Source: Adiantum capillus-veneris
Lineage: Eukaryota; Streptophyta; Polypodiopsida; Polypodiales; Pteridaceae
Assembly: GCA_014529385.2 (NCBI GenBank)
Contig: CM043967.1
Location: 132,305,182 to 132,369,181 of the forward strand
Reading direction: 5' to 3'
Length of the DNA: 64,000 bases
Every line of letters begins with the position of its first letter. The first letter of the stretch is position 1. Below, in pieces: positions 13,214-25,591 of this stretch. The notes beneath the pieces are model-generated. The model saw only the letters and a program-made list of their open reading frames with translations. It was not told the DNA's origin and did not search any database. The translations under genes and the position numbers were made by a program.

Positions 13214-13695
13214 CACTAGGAAGAGGATGAGGTATAGGAGGGCCTCTTTATTTTTTATGAGCTTATGTAGGCAATTAACATTTTGAAAAATAGATGTATG
13301 CCATGTGTGTAAGAATGGTTGGTGTGTAGGAGATATGTAAGAGTGGTCAAAGGATGCACTCCCCCCCCCCCCCCCCCCCCCCCCAAAAAAAAAGGAGGTG
13401 AAAATTTTATGTCTTTTTAGCCTTCCATAACTCGCATATATGATCTCCGATTAGAGCTGAGATCATAGATCTACAATCTATGCATCAAGCTCTTTCCATA
13501 AATATGCTACATGATATGGTTTTACCCGCTAGATTTTAAGTTCTATTTTAAGGGGAAAATTTGAATTCAAATAAACTAGCCATTTTGCCTGTTTGAATTC
13601 AAAAGATATCCTTTGATTACTTTCTTAATACTAAAGGTTTGACTCCTTAAACTACCAAATAAAGAGGCCCTCGTAGACCCCATTCTCTTCCTAAT
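13214..13695. mobile_element. MITE copy 1 (482 bp)
   Basis: Both ends carry about 40 bp of terminal inverted repeat (left actaggaagaggatg and ggcctctttattt; right aaataaagaggcc and cttcctaat). The whole unit is the reverse complement of 53092-53559. It has no coding capacity of its own. Target-site duplication is not clear. TIR length is compatible with a Mutator-like MITE, but the superfamily is not settled. Confidence 0.8.
13361..13384 (+). repeat. Homopolymer C24
   Basis: 24 consecutive C followed by nine A, inside MITE copy 1. The partner copy has only a G5 run and short T/A runs at the same place, so this is an expansion or an assembly artefact. Confidence 0.9.
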
Positions 13696-16063
13696 GTGTG
13701 TGCTGGTCGATACATGAGTTGGGCTTCTATTGTCGATTTTTGTTGCAAATTATTCTTTTTGTTGCCACTTTTGGCAGTAAAGATAGCTATTAGTGATGGT
13801 TGTCTTTTGAGTACTGAACCTCTTTGGGTTGTTGACTTTATGATGGATGCTGCCCTAGGGTTCCATGGTAGTGTGAGTCCTTTGCAATATTTCACCAACT
13901 TGAAGCACTGTAAGAGCTTCTTAAGATTGTCATAGACAAATTTCTTGCTAAATTTGTCATTGCTTGGCCATTGTTCTTTTATGACATTCATCGAACTGCC
14001 ATTGTTTAATGGAAATGTGGTGTTGTCCTCGAAGACAAACATAGTTGAGACGTACAACTATTTCTATGACTCTTTGGACAGATGATATGGATAGCAATAT
14101 CCCTATTGTTGATATAGAAGGAATATATACAAGAATATAGTGATGAGTGTTGCTAGATTAGGGTCTAAAACCTAGATGGCCAAAGGGGAAAAACCCGGTG
14201 GGAAAAAAGTGCCTTTGGGATACTCTCTTATTGGAGTTGAGCAATTGGATTTTAAGTATCTATAGGTGAGTGATCGAGAGAAACAAAGAAAGAGTGTCTA
14301 ATGCAAGGGTCAACTATAGGATACTCTATATGCATATGAGAAATTTTTTCAAACAAAAGCACGTAGTGTGAAAGATGGAGTTATGGGTGCTTCAAGGAAC
14401 AAATATAACACATGTAACATCAAAGGATGTCACAATAGCTTCCACATTTCCAAGAAGGATTTTTGATGTAGAAGCTTCTCCACTCATTCCTCACTGTGCT
14501 TAGTGCACGAGTCTCTTTTTAGCTTCCTCCTTCACTTCACTAGACTTAGAATACATAGACTTCAACTCTTATGCTCACCTATACCAGCATGACCAACACA
14601 ATGTAGATATACTCAACTCCTGCAGCTTGAGAAGTACCTCGAATAGCTAATATGCTTAGACCATAGAGAGTATTACTTAAAGCTTTGGTACTAACACCCT
14701 GCTTATTTAGTGGCTTAGCTGCCTGACTCTCACTCTTATGGCATGTATTTTTAATGGCGAATTGGATGTATCTATTCAAGGCCAATAACCCAATTTCATA
14801 GGTCTTTGAGATTTAGACCTCCTTCCATTAGAAAAAATATGAACTTTGCATGGGCCTTGTAAGGATCCCTAAGTTTCTGTGATTAAGGTTAATCTTGTGT
14901 AGACTTTGAGAGACAAGTGTATTTAATGGGCTACTTTTGAGTAGGATTCTCTAGCCTTTTTTTAGGGCCATCTAAGCTATGGTCCTCCTAGAGTTGCCTT
15001 TCTCTCTCTAGCTCTTGAAAAGTGAAGGAGAAAAGGTGTCGTGTCTTTAATTACCTCCTTCCATTCGTTTCCCATGCCACCTCATAAAAAAATTGCATAA
15101 CCCTAAGCGAAAAAATGAGTTTTTTTATTAAAAAATCAATTTTTAGTTTTTTTCCCCTCAAAAGTTCATCTCAACCTATATACATATCAAAAAAAGCTTT
15201 TTTTAAACCTTTTTTGGACTTAAACTCACAAGAAGGCCAATTTTTGAATTTTTCTTTTCCCTCCAAAAAAATAACTCTCTCCCTCTCCTCTCCTCTCTTC
15301 CTCCCTCTCCCCTGCATCTCTCCTACCTCTCCCCTACCTCCCTCTTCTCCCTTCCATTGCCTTCCCCCTTTGCATCCTTAGGTTTAGCAGCCATTTTTCT
15401 TAACAATATCAAAAACCATGCATCTCGCACACCATGTGTGTATATTTTCTTGCCCATAGAGTTTGCATCAAAAGTCATACATGTGGGTGACCAAAGATAA
15501 TCACAACCAATGTTGTGCTACAGGTTGACACCAATGTTGATTGTGGATGTAAGTGATAGTCTATACACTGTAATTCATTTTATATTGTCTTCGTTTCTCT
15601 TAAAAATATTCAATTCAAATTTTGAACCATTTTCCACCAAAATCTCCTATGTGTATGCAAGTGTATACCCAACATACACACATGCACTCGCCCATTTCCT
15701 TCTCTTTTATTGTAGAGATTGAAAAACCCTTTAATATTTGACATAATAGATCTTAATCACCACTTTCCCTATAAAACAAGCTTCTTTGTTACATCTTGCA
15801 GGTAGGTGCTTTAAATCCATCCTTATTAGAGGTGGGTAATCTCATCATAATGTATATTTTAGGATTATTTATTCCTAGTTGGATGGAAATACTTGCAGAT
15901 TTGAACATCATATACTTAACATGTCTTTATTATATAGCTTGCAACAAATATTGAATTGATACATGCTTTTGTTTGAAGAATAGGTCTCTAACATGTCATG
16001 GTACAAGGTAACCTCTTACTATGCTAGTTAAGCGGTGGTGTTTGCAACAATGACTCAAGGAAA
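13696..16063. other. Low-information intergenic DNA
   Basis: No supported gene. The minus frame 13647-14057 (136 codons) overlaps the MITE end and has no recognised domain. Near 14188-14205 the string aaacccggtgggaaaaaa resembles leaders of copia-type elements. 15276-15372 is a C/T-rich low-complexity tract, and 15115-15250 is T/A-rich. Confidence 0.35.
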
Positions 16064-16070
16064 TGGATTT

Positions 16071-16408
16071 ATATGAATCTTTTATGATGGCACAAAGCTC
16101 TCCTCAAGCAATGTGGCTCCCACTACACCAAGAACCGCTATGCTAACATAGACACATCCCTAGTAGGATGATATAACAGCTTTCCATCAGCAACACACCC
16201 TTTCCTAGCATGAGGACACCCCCACCAAAGATATTTTTATATGAATCTTTTATGGTGGCACAAAGCTCTCCTCAAGAAATGTGGCTCCCACTACACCAAG
16301 AACCACTATGCTAACATGGAGAGATCCCTAGTAGGACAATACAACAACTTTCTATCAGCATCACACCCTTCCTTAACATGAGGGCAGCCCCACCAAAGAT
16401 ATTTTTAT
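16071..16408 (+). repeat. Tandem duplication, 168-bp unit x2
   Basis: atgaatcttttatg-tggcac recurs at 16073 and 16241, and the unit end ccaccaaagatatttttat recurs at about 16222 and 16390, an exact 168-bp period. Differences are a few transitions. Confidence 0.9.
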
Positions 16409-16532
16409 GTGATAGGTCACCCCATGAGCATACCATGTCATGGAATGGATGCAAGAACTATGACCGCACTACCCCTTGTAAGTTGTTCATGAATGTATGT
16501 TTATCAAAGTCAGTGAGAAGAAATTTGAGCTT

Positions 16533-16655
16533 TTTTGTTTGCTAATGTGTAAGAGCACTCTAGCTCTACCATGTTTTGTTTGCTAATGTGTAAGAGCACT
16601 CTAGCTCTACCATGTTTTGTTTGCTGATGTGTAAGAGCAATCTAGCTCTACCATA
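16533..16655 (+). repeat. Tandem repeat, 41-bp unit x3
   Basis: Three copies (16533, 16574, 16615), each containing gctaatgtgtaagagc and tagctctaccat. The first two are almost identical and the third has about three substitutions. Confidence 0.95.
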
Positions 16656-17360
16656 TTTTGGGATTGTTTGATAAGTTAAATCTGTAGTCATTTAAAGTGT
16701 AAATTTATTTTCGTTTGGTAAGATTGTACATGAGAAGACATGAAAAAGTCAAAGAGATCTTTAAGGAATGAACCTCGATGAGATTCCTACCATGCACTTG
16801 TGACACCATATCTCTCTTTGAACCCTTTGATTTCTATCATTGTGGGGGGTCCAAGGGGGGCTATTTTCAAAAATTTGGCAATAACTTTTTTTAAAAGAAA
16901 ATTTTGGTTGTTTTAAATTTTGTATAGAGTCTATGAGTTTATAAAAATTCTTTTACTTTAGTTTCAAAATTTGACCCAGGGCTCTCCTTGGAAGCCACTT
17001 TTGAAGGTATTAGGGTGAGATTTTGGGAAAGTTTTGTATGTAGGAAATACAATCCTTAACATAAGAAAAAACATTGGTTCTTTGAGTATTTTTAGATTCC
17101 ATTGTTTGATGCATGTTGAGCCCATAGATTAAGAAAAAAGTAAGAAATATCTTTTTTACATCATTTCTTAAGAAATTGCCAACTTGCAGGTTGATTTTTG
17201 GAGAATCCGAGCAAGATATTTCTTTTTTGCATCACATGGACAGACAAAGAGCGCGACGAGATGAAAATCATGTGAGGCAAGCTCATACAGATTCAAAGCT
17301 GATTGGGAGAGACAAGCACCTATATTTTTTATCTACTTGCCATTTTAAGGCCCATGACAC

Positions 17361-17484
17361 CTCAACATGAGGGGCCACAAGGGCGTGCAAAATGGCTATA
17401 CAGGGACTGCAAGGGTACGCAAAATGGCCAAAGAGGGGTCCCTCTTTGGCCATTTTGTGCACCCTTGTGGCCCCTCTTGTTGAG
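17361..17484. mobile_element. 124-bp foldback/MITE-like element
   Basis: Ends are inverted repeats of about 36 bp (ctcaacatgaggggccac on the left, gtggcccctcttgttgag on the right). A second nested stem, gcaaaatggccaaagaggg against ccctctttggccattttg, is centred at about 17435-17440. The RNA would form a long hairpin. No TSD was identified and no other copy is in the window. Confidence 0.75.
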
Positions 17485-20180
17485 GGTCCTAGGGCCTAAA
17501 AATGGAAAACATGCGCTTTTGTTCACGCCATGAGATAGAGATGTGGTGTTTAATGTAATGAGAGCAAGACCCCCCCCACCACACACATTTTTCTCTGTGT
17601 TTAAAGGCCTCACAAATCTTGTGTACTAAACACTCAGCACTAGAAATTGTCCAAACAAGGAGCCAATTTTTACTTCCTTGTGTCCACCCCCTATTCAAGG
17701 GAATGTTTTGGTAATTTAGCCATTTCTTTGGTATTTGAAACCACATGTGACCCCTATTGTTATAGTGTCCAACCAAAGGTTTCTTGATTAGCAGTTGACA
17801 TAGTGGTACATATCTTCTATGTTAACAATACATGCATCTATAATTTATGTTTACACTTTCTCTATCCAAATGAGCTACATAGTAGAAGTCAAATCCACAA
17901 TAACAGTTAAGTTCACAAGGGTGATGGGTATTTGTATCATCTTTAGCAACAAACAAACCAGTGAAGAAGGATATTTAATAAAATTTGATACCAAAAACTT
18001 GTCAACACTACTCAAAAAAGGTGGAAACTCAAAGTCTTTACAATATATGTATGTTGAAACATGAATCAATAATAAGTTAATTGTTCACCTATCAATCACT
18101 CTGCTATACACCAAAACCTCTATCTCAAGTTGTCCTTTCTCTAAGTTAAGCTTGGCACATGCATACTAGTATGGAAACAATAACATGTTGGAAAGCAATA
18201 ATTTAGATTTCTCAAGTTGTGATACATTTCTAATGAAGCAGGATATATTCAACATTCCCAAATGATGACATCTTGACGAAGATTATGATCCACTTCAATA
18301 AGAATAACCATTAATAATGTAGTTACAATCAAAATATTGCTTGAATTTCTTCATGGTGGAGTGATTAAGACTTGCGACTTGAAACATCTTAGAGGCAAAT
18401 CAAAATATCCATAAAGGTCAACAATGTTTCTCAAATATGTATGAAACTCCAATAATCTAAATTAAATACTCTCACTCAATACGACACCATAAAAAAAAAA
18501 CATATTTATTTTGCACCAAAATGAGTATAAATACAAAAGCATTTATAGAGGATTTCAACCTCATGAAAAAATTACAAAGGGAGACAATGTTGTTGTTGTC
18601 AGGCTTCTCTTAAAAGTATTTGTCTTCCTCATCTAGAGATGCATATACACTTGAATATTTGTGTGTATATGACACTAGGGAAGATGGTAGTATTTTATGG
18701 AGGGCTTTTCTAAGATCTCCTAGAGAGTACATACTGGTTCAAGATTCTACACAAATCCTACTATTCTTATCAAAATATTTTAACATGGTAGTGAAAGGTC
18801 TCTCACAGACAAAGAATAGAGTGCTTTCCATCTTTGTGCATGGTTGCTTGCTCATGTCCTCTCAAAACAAGTTGAATTTGTAAGTAAGCACTAGATTTTG
18901 TGAGCACAAAGTGATAAAAGTAGAAAATGATATCATTCTAATAATCTAGTAACAACTATACAAGTAAGAAATTAGAAGGATAATCTTTGATAACTCTCCA
19001 TAGATAACATAACTTACTTGCAATGTGAGGCTCAATCACATGCTATGCAACCTTAGATGGCGTACCAAAGCCATCAACAAAATATCACACCCCAATGTTA
19101 TGAGGTGTGAAGCCCTAGACATTGAAATCTATATAGAGGTTGATTATCTTCAGCATAATAAACTTAAAGATGGAGATTATGTTAAGCTCTGAATGTAAGC
19201 TACAAGGGTAGTTTTCCTACCATTCTATCTCTATGTTGGATGTGAACCCTTGCAATGCTCACTCACCATTCACACTACCTATTGTTGTGCTATGCAAGTC
19301 ATGTGAGCTCATACTTTTTCCACCTTCGAGAGTAGAGGTTTCCATGTAGTGTGAGTGAATGAAAGTAGAAGGAGGAGAATCTTATTTCATGTTGTAATGG
19401 AGGTGAGAGAAGGTAGAGGAGCTAGCTTGGCGTGAAATTTTGTGGTGGGCAATGGGAAGAGATGGGGGAGGAGCTTGCTTGGTGCTACAATGGAGGTGGG
19501 AGAAAGCTAACGTAGAGATAATGCTGGACTATAGGAGATGATTGTTGCAACAATGGAGAGCTTGAAAAAGGATTTGTAGAGAGAGAAAATCACTTTTTAG
19601 CTATAGAATAGGTTGAAACAAAATTTGGAGGGTGAAAAATGATGTTCTGAATTTTGTTTGAAAAAATTCAAATTTTTGGGCTTTTTAGTGCATTATTTTA
19701 ACTTTTGGAGGTCAAAAATGCTTTTTAACCATGAAATAGGTTTGGGAGCCTTTTAAAGAATGAAAAACTTGAAAATCGAAATTTTTGAAATTTAAAATTT
19801 TTATTGTATTTCTAAATCCGAGCCAAAATAACTGGTCCCCCCCCCCCTTCCCTCCCTTTTCCCTAGCCACCTTCCTTACCTTCTCACTAGGTAAGAAGCC
19901 ATTAAGAGGTGTAAGGCTACCTTGTCCCCCTACTTTTTTGAGGGTATAGAGTGTCCACCACTCTCTTCCTATTGGTTGGCCTCTAATTAACCTTAATCCC
20001 AAAGGGCCCTTAGAGGGTTGATATTTTTCCTAAAACATTGTTTTCGTCTTTGGATGCCACCATTTTTTCTAGTAGGTTGGTATAATTCTGATCCTCTTGA
20101 TTTGTTTGTCGTATGATACTACTTTGTGAAATAGGTTCTATGGTTTTCAGGGACTGATGGAAGCCTTTGCTTTATCTCCC
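17485..20180. other. Intergenic DNA without recognised genes
   Basis: Short open frames occur (17819-18064 plus, 18620-18883 plus, 19712-20002 minus) but none shows a domain, splice context or homologue in the window. Homopolymer C runs lie at about 17571-17577 and 19838-19848. 19600-19810 is AT-rich and weakly resembles the inverted 15115-15250 segment. Confidence 0.35.
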
Positions 20181-20516
20181 ATGTAAAGTGGTAGATGTGT
20201 GTGGGTTATCTAAGATTGAGTTTCCATTAGCGATTTTAGAACCCACCTTGTCTTTGGTCCTCATGTGATTGTCGTTTGTATTCATCCCTTTTTCTCTATG
20301 ACTTGATGGTCATTAGGCTTTGGTATCCATATATGATTATTATCATTTTAAAGTGGTTGTAGATGTGTGTGGGTTCTCTAATATTGAGTTTCCACTATCG
20401 ATTTTGGAACCCACCTTGTCTTTGGTCCTCATGTGATCGTTGTTTTCATTCGCCCCTTTTTCTCTTTGACTTGATGGACAATAGGCTTTGGTAATCCATA
20501 CCTGATTATTATCATT
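20181..20516 (+). repeat. Tandem duplication, about 167-bp unit x2
   Basis: gtagatgtgtgtgggtt recurs at 20191 and 20359, and cccaccttgtctttggtcct recurs in both units. Unit 1 is 20181-20347 and unit 2 is 20348-20516, with a few substitutions and a 3-bp indel. Confidence 0.85.
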
Positions 20517-22179
20517 GTAGAAGCCTTGGTTTTGTAGTAGAAGACGAGGTATCTATCTAGAGGATGTATCACCTTCGATTGTGATTGGCTTCTATCAGCT
20601 CTTGTTTGTGATTTCTTGCCTTTGGGTGGATCCTTGAGCTACATGATTTATTTTAGTTGTTCCAGGTTAAGCTACTAATTTTGGTAACCATATTTGAGAG
20701 TTACCTTCATAAAATCCTTGTCCTTTGAGTGACTTGCCTGGAATCATCCATTGCAACTTGCTTCACATGCCCTTGGTGGGTATCTTGGTAGATGTATTAC
20801 TTTGGTACCCATACTTGTTGCATATATTGCTTTTTTCTTTCAAGGTCTTCTCTTTTGCCTTTTGTTGTTATTCTTCCTCCTTATTGAGGTGTTCATCTTC
20901 CATTGAAATCTCGGATTTTGCTTTGTAGAACTTTTTTCTTGAGGTGAGCAGGTCCGATCTATTACCTTAGGCTTTTTGGCCCAAACATTAGTGCTTCCTT
21001 GAAAGTATCCTTGAGAAATGAATGACTTATTTGATGCTAGCCACCCTATGACCTTTGGTTTTTGAGGTTGAGCTTGTGATTGGTGTATCTAAAGTGGGTC
21101 TTTGACTTTGATGTGCTCTTTGGATACTAACACTTGGTTGATTATTTTTACGTTCTTTCAGAGGCTCTATTGCGATGGAAACTTTGATTGATAAACATTT
21201 TTCTTAGGTTTCCATTGCATTGTTGATAGTGTGGCTCTTGATGTAGAGGCTATGTAGGAAGTTTGATGGAGACTCATTGAACTTGTGATGTTAATCTACT
21301 GCAGTGTTTGCTTTAGCTTTACCATTTTCTGCTATGGTTGGCTGTTTCTTTTTTGCATGGGCTTGAGATGCTTCTAAGACTGCATCTATTGTTGTTTTTG
21401 AAGCTTTGTGTTGTTTGCTGAAAGAAGATGCTCATCGAGCTGTTTTTCAAGACTAGACTCTCTTTGATGTGATGGGGGTTGATTATATAGAAAGTGTCCT
21501 TGAACTCCTCGATACTTAAGTTGAGTACATCTTTTGCCACGTAAAGCTAGGAATCAATGTTTTAGAACTTGAGTACATTGTTTCTTCTATGCCTTTAATT
21601 TGCATCTTTCCCATCATTATCAACATGCCATAAGACATTAGATTCTTTGTAGCAAAAGAATTATCACAGATGAACATGTAATTTTGAGTCTTGTTTCTCC
21701 ACATACATTGAATCTGGTCACTCTAGGAGACAATTGATCTTCTCTCTTATCCTTGTTTTTCTCTTGATCTTGATTTTGTTGAGAACCTAATGTGGAACTT
21801 GGGAATAGTGCTTCTTCCTCTACTTTTAGTTATGCATTTTCTGGAATCGACTTCTTTGAAACAAATGTTGTCGATACTTCAAGTATGTAAATGGTGACAT
21901 ATTATTGTGGTTACTTTTCTTTCTTTGTTTTCACTTTGCATCATGATTTATGACACAGTAGTTTGTCCCACTTTTTTTCCTTTCATACTCACAATTTTCA
22001 TTAGCTTCCCTCAACACCTTTATCATAAAATAGGGAGCTATGTCAAAGCCTTCCTCATCATAAAAATTTGTAGGTGTTGTTTCATTTATGCTCACATATA
22101 GAGTAGTCAATATTTGATCCCAACTAAAAGGTTTAAACAAATCTTTTGGAAATGGTTCTTAAAAGTAGCCTTTGTCCTC
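20517..22179 (-). other. Probable continuation of gypsy family A remnant, unreadable
   Basis: On the minus strand this would follow the protease. Open stretches at 21931-22140, 21516-21704 and 21319-21540 occur in the expected orientation, but I see no RT, RNase H or integrase motif. It may be diverged spacer or other decayed repeat DNA. Confidence 0.3.
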
Positions 22180-23870
22180 TGCTGATCTCTCTAGATTGTA
22201 GTCCTCTTTGATCAGACTCTCACATTCAGACGCTCCACACTCCAAATATATGCTTTGATGTGCAATCATGTAGGCATTTCCTTTTTTGTTTTTAACATTG
22301 TTGAGTCAAATTCCTCTACAAGAGTTTGACTAACATCTCTATAGCTATGGACCTTAATGTTGATCCTCATTGTGAAATCCTTGTGCCGCAAGTAGAGGTG
22401 CTCATAGCCCCAATCCTGCACCATCTTGATGCATGAATGGTCCCCCCAAAATGAAAAAGTTGTTTCACTTTCCAAAATGAAATATGGAAAAGGTATGATT
22501 GTATCCACATGTCTCTCTACAAATCCATCCACAAGTTATAGTTTCATTTTTTTTTTTTTTGGAGAGCTAGTCTCCCTCATTTTTCCCATATCTCTTTTGT
22601 TGCTATGGCCACTCCAGGCCCACTATCAAGTGTAGTAATGGCTCTCACTTTTTGCTGCTTTAGTGGCAAGGTGGTGCTCCCTCTTCTCCTTCACAATAAT
22701 GTCCCATCTTGTTTATAGGTATTGGTTTTTCCTTAGGTTCCTCTTGTGTCATTTTACCCATTTGATCATCTAAGGGAATATCTTGAAGTGGAATTTTCAA
22801 TCCCATCCTCTCTATATTTTTGCCCTCTTCTCTCCATAGATGTGGTTAGATTTTCAAAAAATCTAAGAGAGTAATTGTGAATTGTATAGGAGCAGACATC
22901 AATTCATGCAGGTTCTTAGTGTCTATCACTTTTGGTGTGTCTTTCCACTGATATGGTGCCACTCTAACCTTAGATTTTGTTTTGTGTTCCCCTATGAAAG
23001 ATAACAAATTTTTCAATGATTTAGGTTTACTCTTCCTAGATGCTTTGGTTCCTGCATCACTGTACAAAGATTGTATATTTCCACCAGGGTAGAAATCGTG
23101 ATCAATATTGATTTTAGTGATAGATGTAGACCTAAAAGTCACACTACCATCCTTTGGGCTCCTGATTGCTTTCCATAACTTAGTTGGCCATGACTCCTCT
23201 ACCTCTAGGAAAGGTGCCAAAAATTGTGATCTTGCATCATTAGTGGGGTTGGCCACTACCCTTTTGTCCAATGGTGTTTCAGTCTCATGCTTCATGTGAT
23301 CGTTTGTTTTGTTTCTTTTGTGCTCAATTTCTCCATCCCTTACATGGATTAACACTTCTTATCTAGGGATGTTTTGTTTCACTGGATCCATTAGAGATTG
23401 AGCTATCTCTATGAGCATCTTGCACATTTCCAGTCTCTACTTCTTAATTTTAGGATGTGGATATGCCAACCATCTCTATTCCAATGTTTGGTTGGTTTCA
23501 AGCCTAGCTTTGTAAGCTTTCAAACAATAGAGACTCTTAAGGTTATCAAACTTTATCTTCCTGGATTGAACCTCCTTATGATAGCTTAGATGATTTTTCT
23601 TACTTTGTTTCTTCCCTATTTTCCTTCTCTTATTTTAGCTTCTCTTTGACTTGTTTCAGCTTGGTTTCTAGGGCAATTTTCTCTTTGGGCCTTTTTCCTT
23701 TCATTTTGTCTTGTTTGACTTCCACGATTTTCTTTGGGTCCTCAATGAGATGCTGTGGATTTGTGTTTGAACAGGCTGTTTATGTTCCTTCTTGACATGT
23801 TTGTTCTTAGCAGCTTCTTGAGCTTGAGCTTGAGTCACCACATTCATGTATCTTGGTCTCTAGAGGGTAT
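22180..23870 (-). pseudogene. Ty3/gypsy family A, copy 1: Gag C-terminus and protease
   Basis: Minus-strand fragments align in order with the fuller copy at 42906-44530. The charged spacer TQAQAQEAAKN and KIALETKL- (plus about 23640-23850) matches TRAQAQEAARN and KSALETKL in copy 2. The segment 22846-23355 shares DTK-LHELMSAP with copy 2, and LDSG (plus about 22619-22630) is the retropepsin active site. 22266-22532 shares MVQDWGY--LYLRHKD. The protease would cleave the Gag-Pol polyprotein. Stops and frameshifts separate all pieces. It is truncated on the 5' side (plus 23870-23958) just before the copia LTR. Confidence 0.7.
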
Positions 23871-23958
23871 TTTTAGCCCAAACTTGAGATATGAGATGTA
23901 CTCAAGTATATCTATAGGATCATAAAGTCAGATACTCCCACTATGAAGAGGTCCATGG

Positions 23959-24309
23959 TGTTGAGATATCAAGCTCAACATATACGTCTCTTGGATGACT
24001 ACCAATGACAGTCATCATCACTGGCGCACCTTGGTGGATAAGCATATATTTGCCAATGATACTACATCTATACTAAATTGATCTTGTTTACCTACTAGAG
24101 TGATGCCATACTTATCTACTCACCTCACTCACTAGTGCTTTACACTAGATTGCTATACTAGTTCTCCTTTTATGTTGTATCTTCCCATATGTTTTGTAGA
24201 CCTCGTATCTTGAGTTTATGAAGAAGAATAAGTACAATCTTTTGCCTTCATCTTTGTGTGTCTCTATGCTTGCAAGAGCTTAAGCTCTCTTCTTCTCTAT
24301 CTCTTGACA
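23959..24309 (+). mobile_element. Putative 5' LTR of Ty1/copia element
   Basis: It begins TGTTGAGATATCAAGCTCAACA, a palindromic start common in copia LTRs, and ends ctcttgaca directly before a tRNA-iMet primer-binding site. The length would be 351 bp. No 3' LTR is present because the element is truncated at about 34520, so the start is inferred. Confidence 0.55.
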
Positions 24310-24321
24310 TGGTATCAAAGA
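24310..24321 (+). promoter_or_regulatory. Primer-binding site (tRNA-iMet type)
   Basis: TGGTATCAAAGA matches the 12-nt complement of plant initiator tRNA-Met except at the AAAG/AGAG position. It marks the LTR/internal junction and the orientation of the copia element. Confidence 0.8.
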
Positions 24322-24655
24322 TTGATTGTGTCTGAGGAGCTTGGAGCAACAAGCAAGAGCAACCCAGAAAGTGTCTTTGGTATTCTTGAGAGTCATCATC
24401 AATGATCTCTGATTGAGGTGATTCCTTTTGGAGATTGTGCATCTTAGGGTTCTATTCAATCCTTTTGACAGACTGCGCAACCGGATTTCTATTTTAGGTT
24501 TGAGACTCTATAAGTTTGCATATTGGTGGTGCAGAAAGCTTCAGTCTGGCTGCAATGTGCAGAGATATTGTTTGGCACAATGAGACACGAGATTGTGGTT
24601 ACCGGCAATAATTGACTATATCTAGCAGGATGCTCCAAGACTTTGGGTTGCAAGC

Positions 24656-25540
24656 ATGTCATCCAACAATGATGCGCTTAACCAAATTGTCAGTGAGAAG
24701 CTAGACAAGAACAACTTCCATGCTTGGAAGTTTAGAATGACCAATTTCCTTATGGGACAATGTTATTGGGACTATATTGATGGAGAGCATGAGATGACAC
24801 CACCACTACCAGAGGAAGGTGCGAGTGATGCACAAATAAAGAGGTTTAAAGATTAGAACTAAGGAGCTCAAAAGGTTATGTACTGGACACTATGATTGGG
24901 CATCTACAAGATGCTCATACCCCTCAGGAGGGTTGGGACACTTTGCTGTCATTGGATGTGACCAACACAAAGGCAAGGAAGCTGCAGTTGAAGAGTGAGT
25001 CAAATACTGTGTAGAAGAAAAACTTGTCCATCAATGACTATTGGCTAAAGATAAAGAACATATGTGAGCCACTTACATTGATTGGTGTTACAATCGATGA
25101 TGATGACAAATTAGAAGTCTGTCTGCAAGGTTTGGATCTAGAATACAAATAGTTCAAAAATGGCATCCATCTTCAAGAGAACATTCCCTCACTCACAAAA
25201 TTGGTGTCCTTACTAATTTTAAAAGAGGAGAAACTTGAAGAAGACTCCTCTACGTAAGGTGGAAACAATTCTGAATAGGTACTTTTCAACAATAGAGGAA
25301 GAGAAAGAGGAAGAGGATATGGTACAGGTTGTGGATGAGGCCAAGGAAGAGGAACCCACCAAGCACAACAACATAAATCAAGGCCAAAACACAGGTGGCC
25401 AATGAAACTTTCAAGGCAAGGGGAGTCAAAGAGGTCATAAAAATGCACAGTGCAATAATGCAGGTCAACACAGAAATAGTATGTTGAGGTTGTGGAAGAC
25501 ATGGTCACTTTGAGTGTGACTGCCCAGACAGGAGGCAATA
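24656..25540 (+). pseudogene. Ty1/copia Gag, broken
   Basis: It starts MSSNNDALNQIVSEKLD and NNFHAWKFRMTNFLMG, the N-terminal signature of copia Gag (DUF4219/UBN2 type). The frame stops at 24854 and continues in another frame (GHLQDAHTPQEGWDTL, then LEVCLQGLDLEYK), followed by a Gly/Arg-rich stretch (RGRGRGRGYG, about 25291-25325). A CCHC zinc knuckle, C-GCGRHGHFECDCP (about 25478-25532), has a stop in the first loop. Gag would coat element RNA and form the cytoplasmic particle. Several stops make it non-functional. Confidence 0.8.
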
Positions 25541-25591
25541 AAACAATTATGAAACCACTAATAGGAATGTAGATGAGCTTGAAAGGCTTTT

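Noticed and set aside
15276-15381. Ser/Pro-rich plus-strand ORF
   Set aside because: C/T-rich low-complexity tract; similar artefact at 58313-58615.
17362-17776. Minus-strand ORFs across the foldback element
   Set aside because: Frame is kept open by the hairpin arms; the repeated peptide mirrors the inverted repeat.
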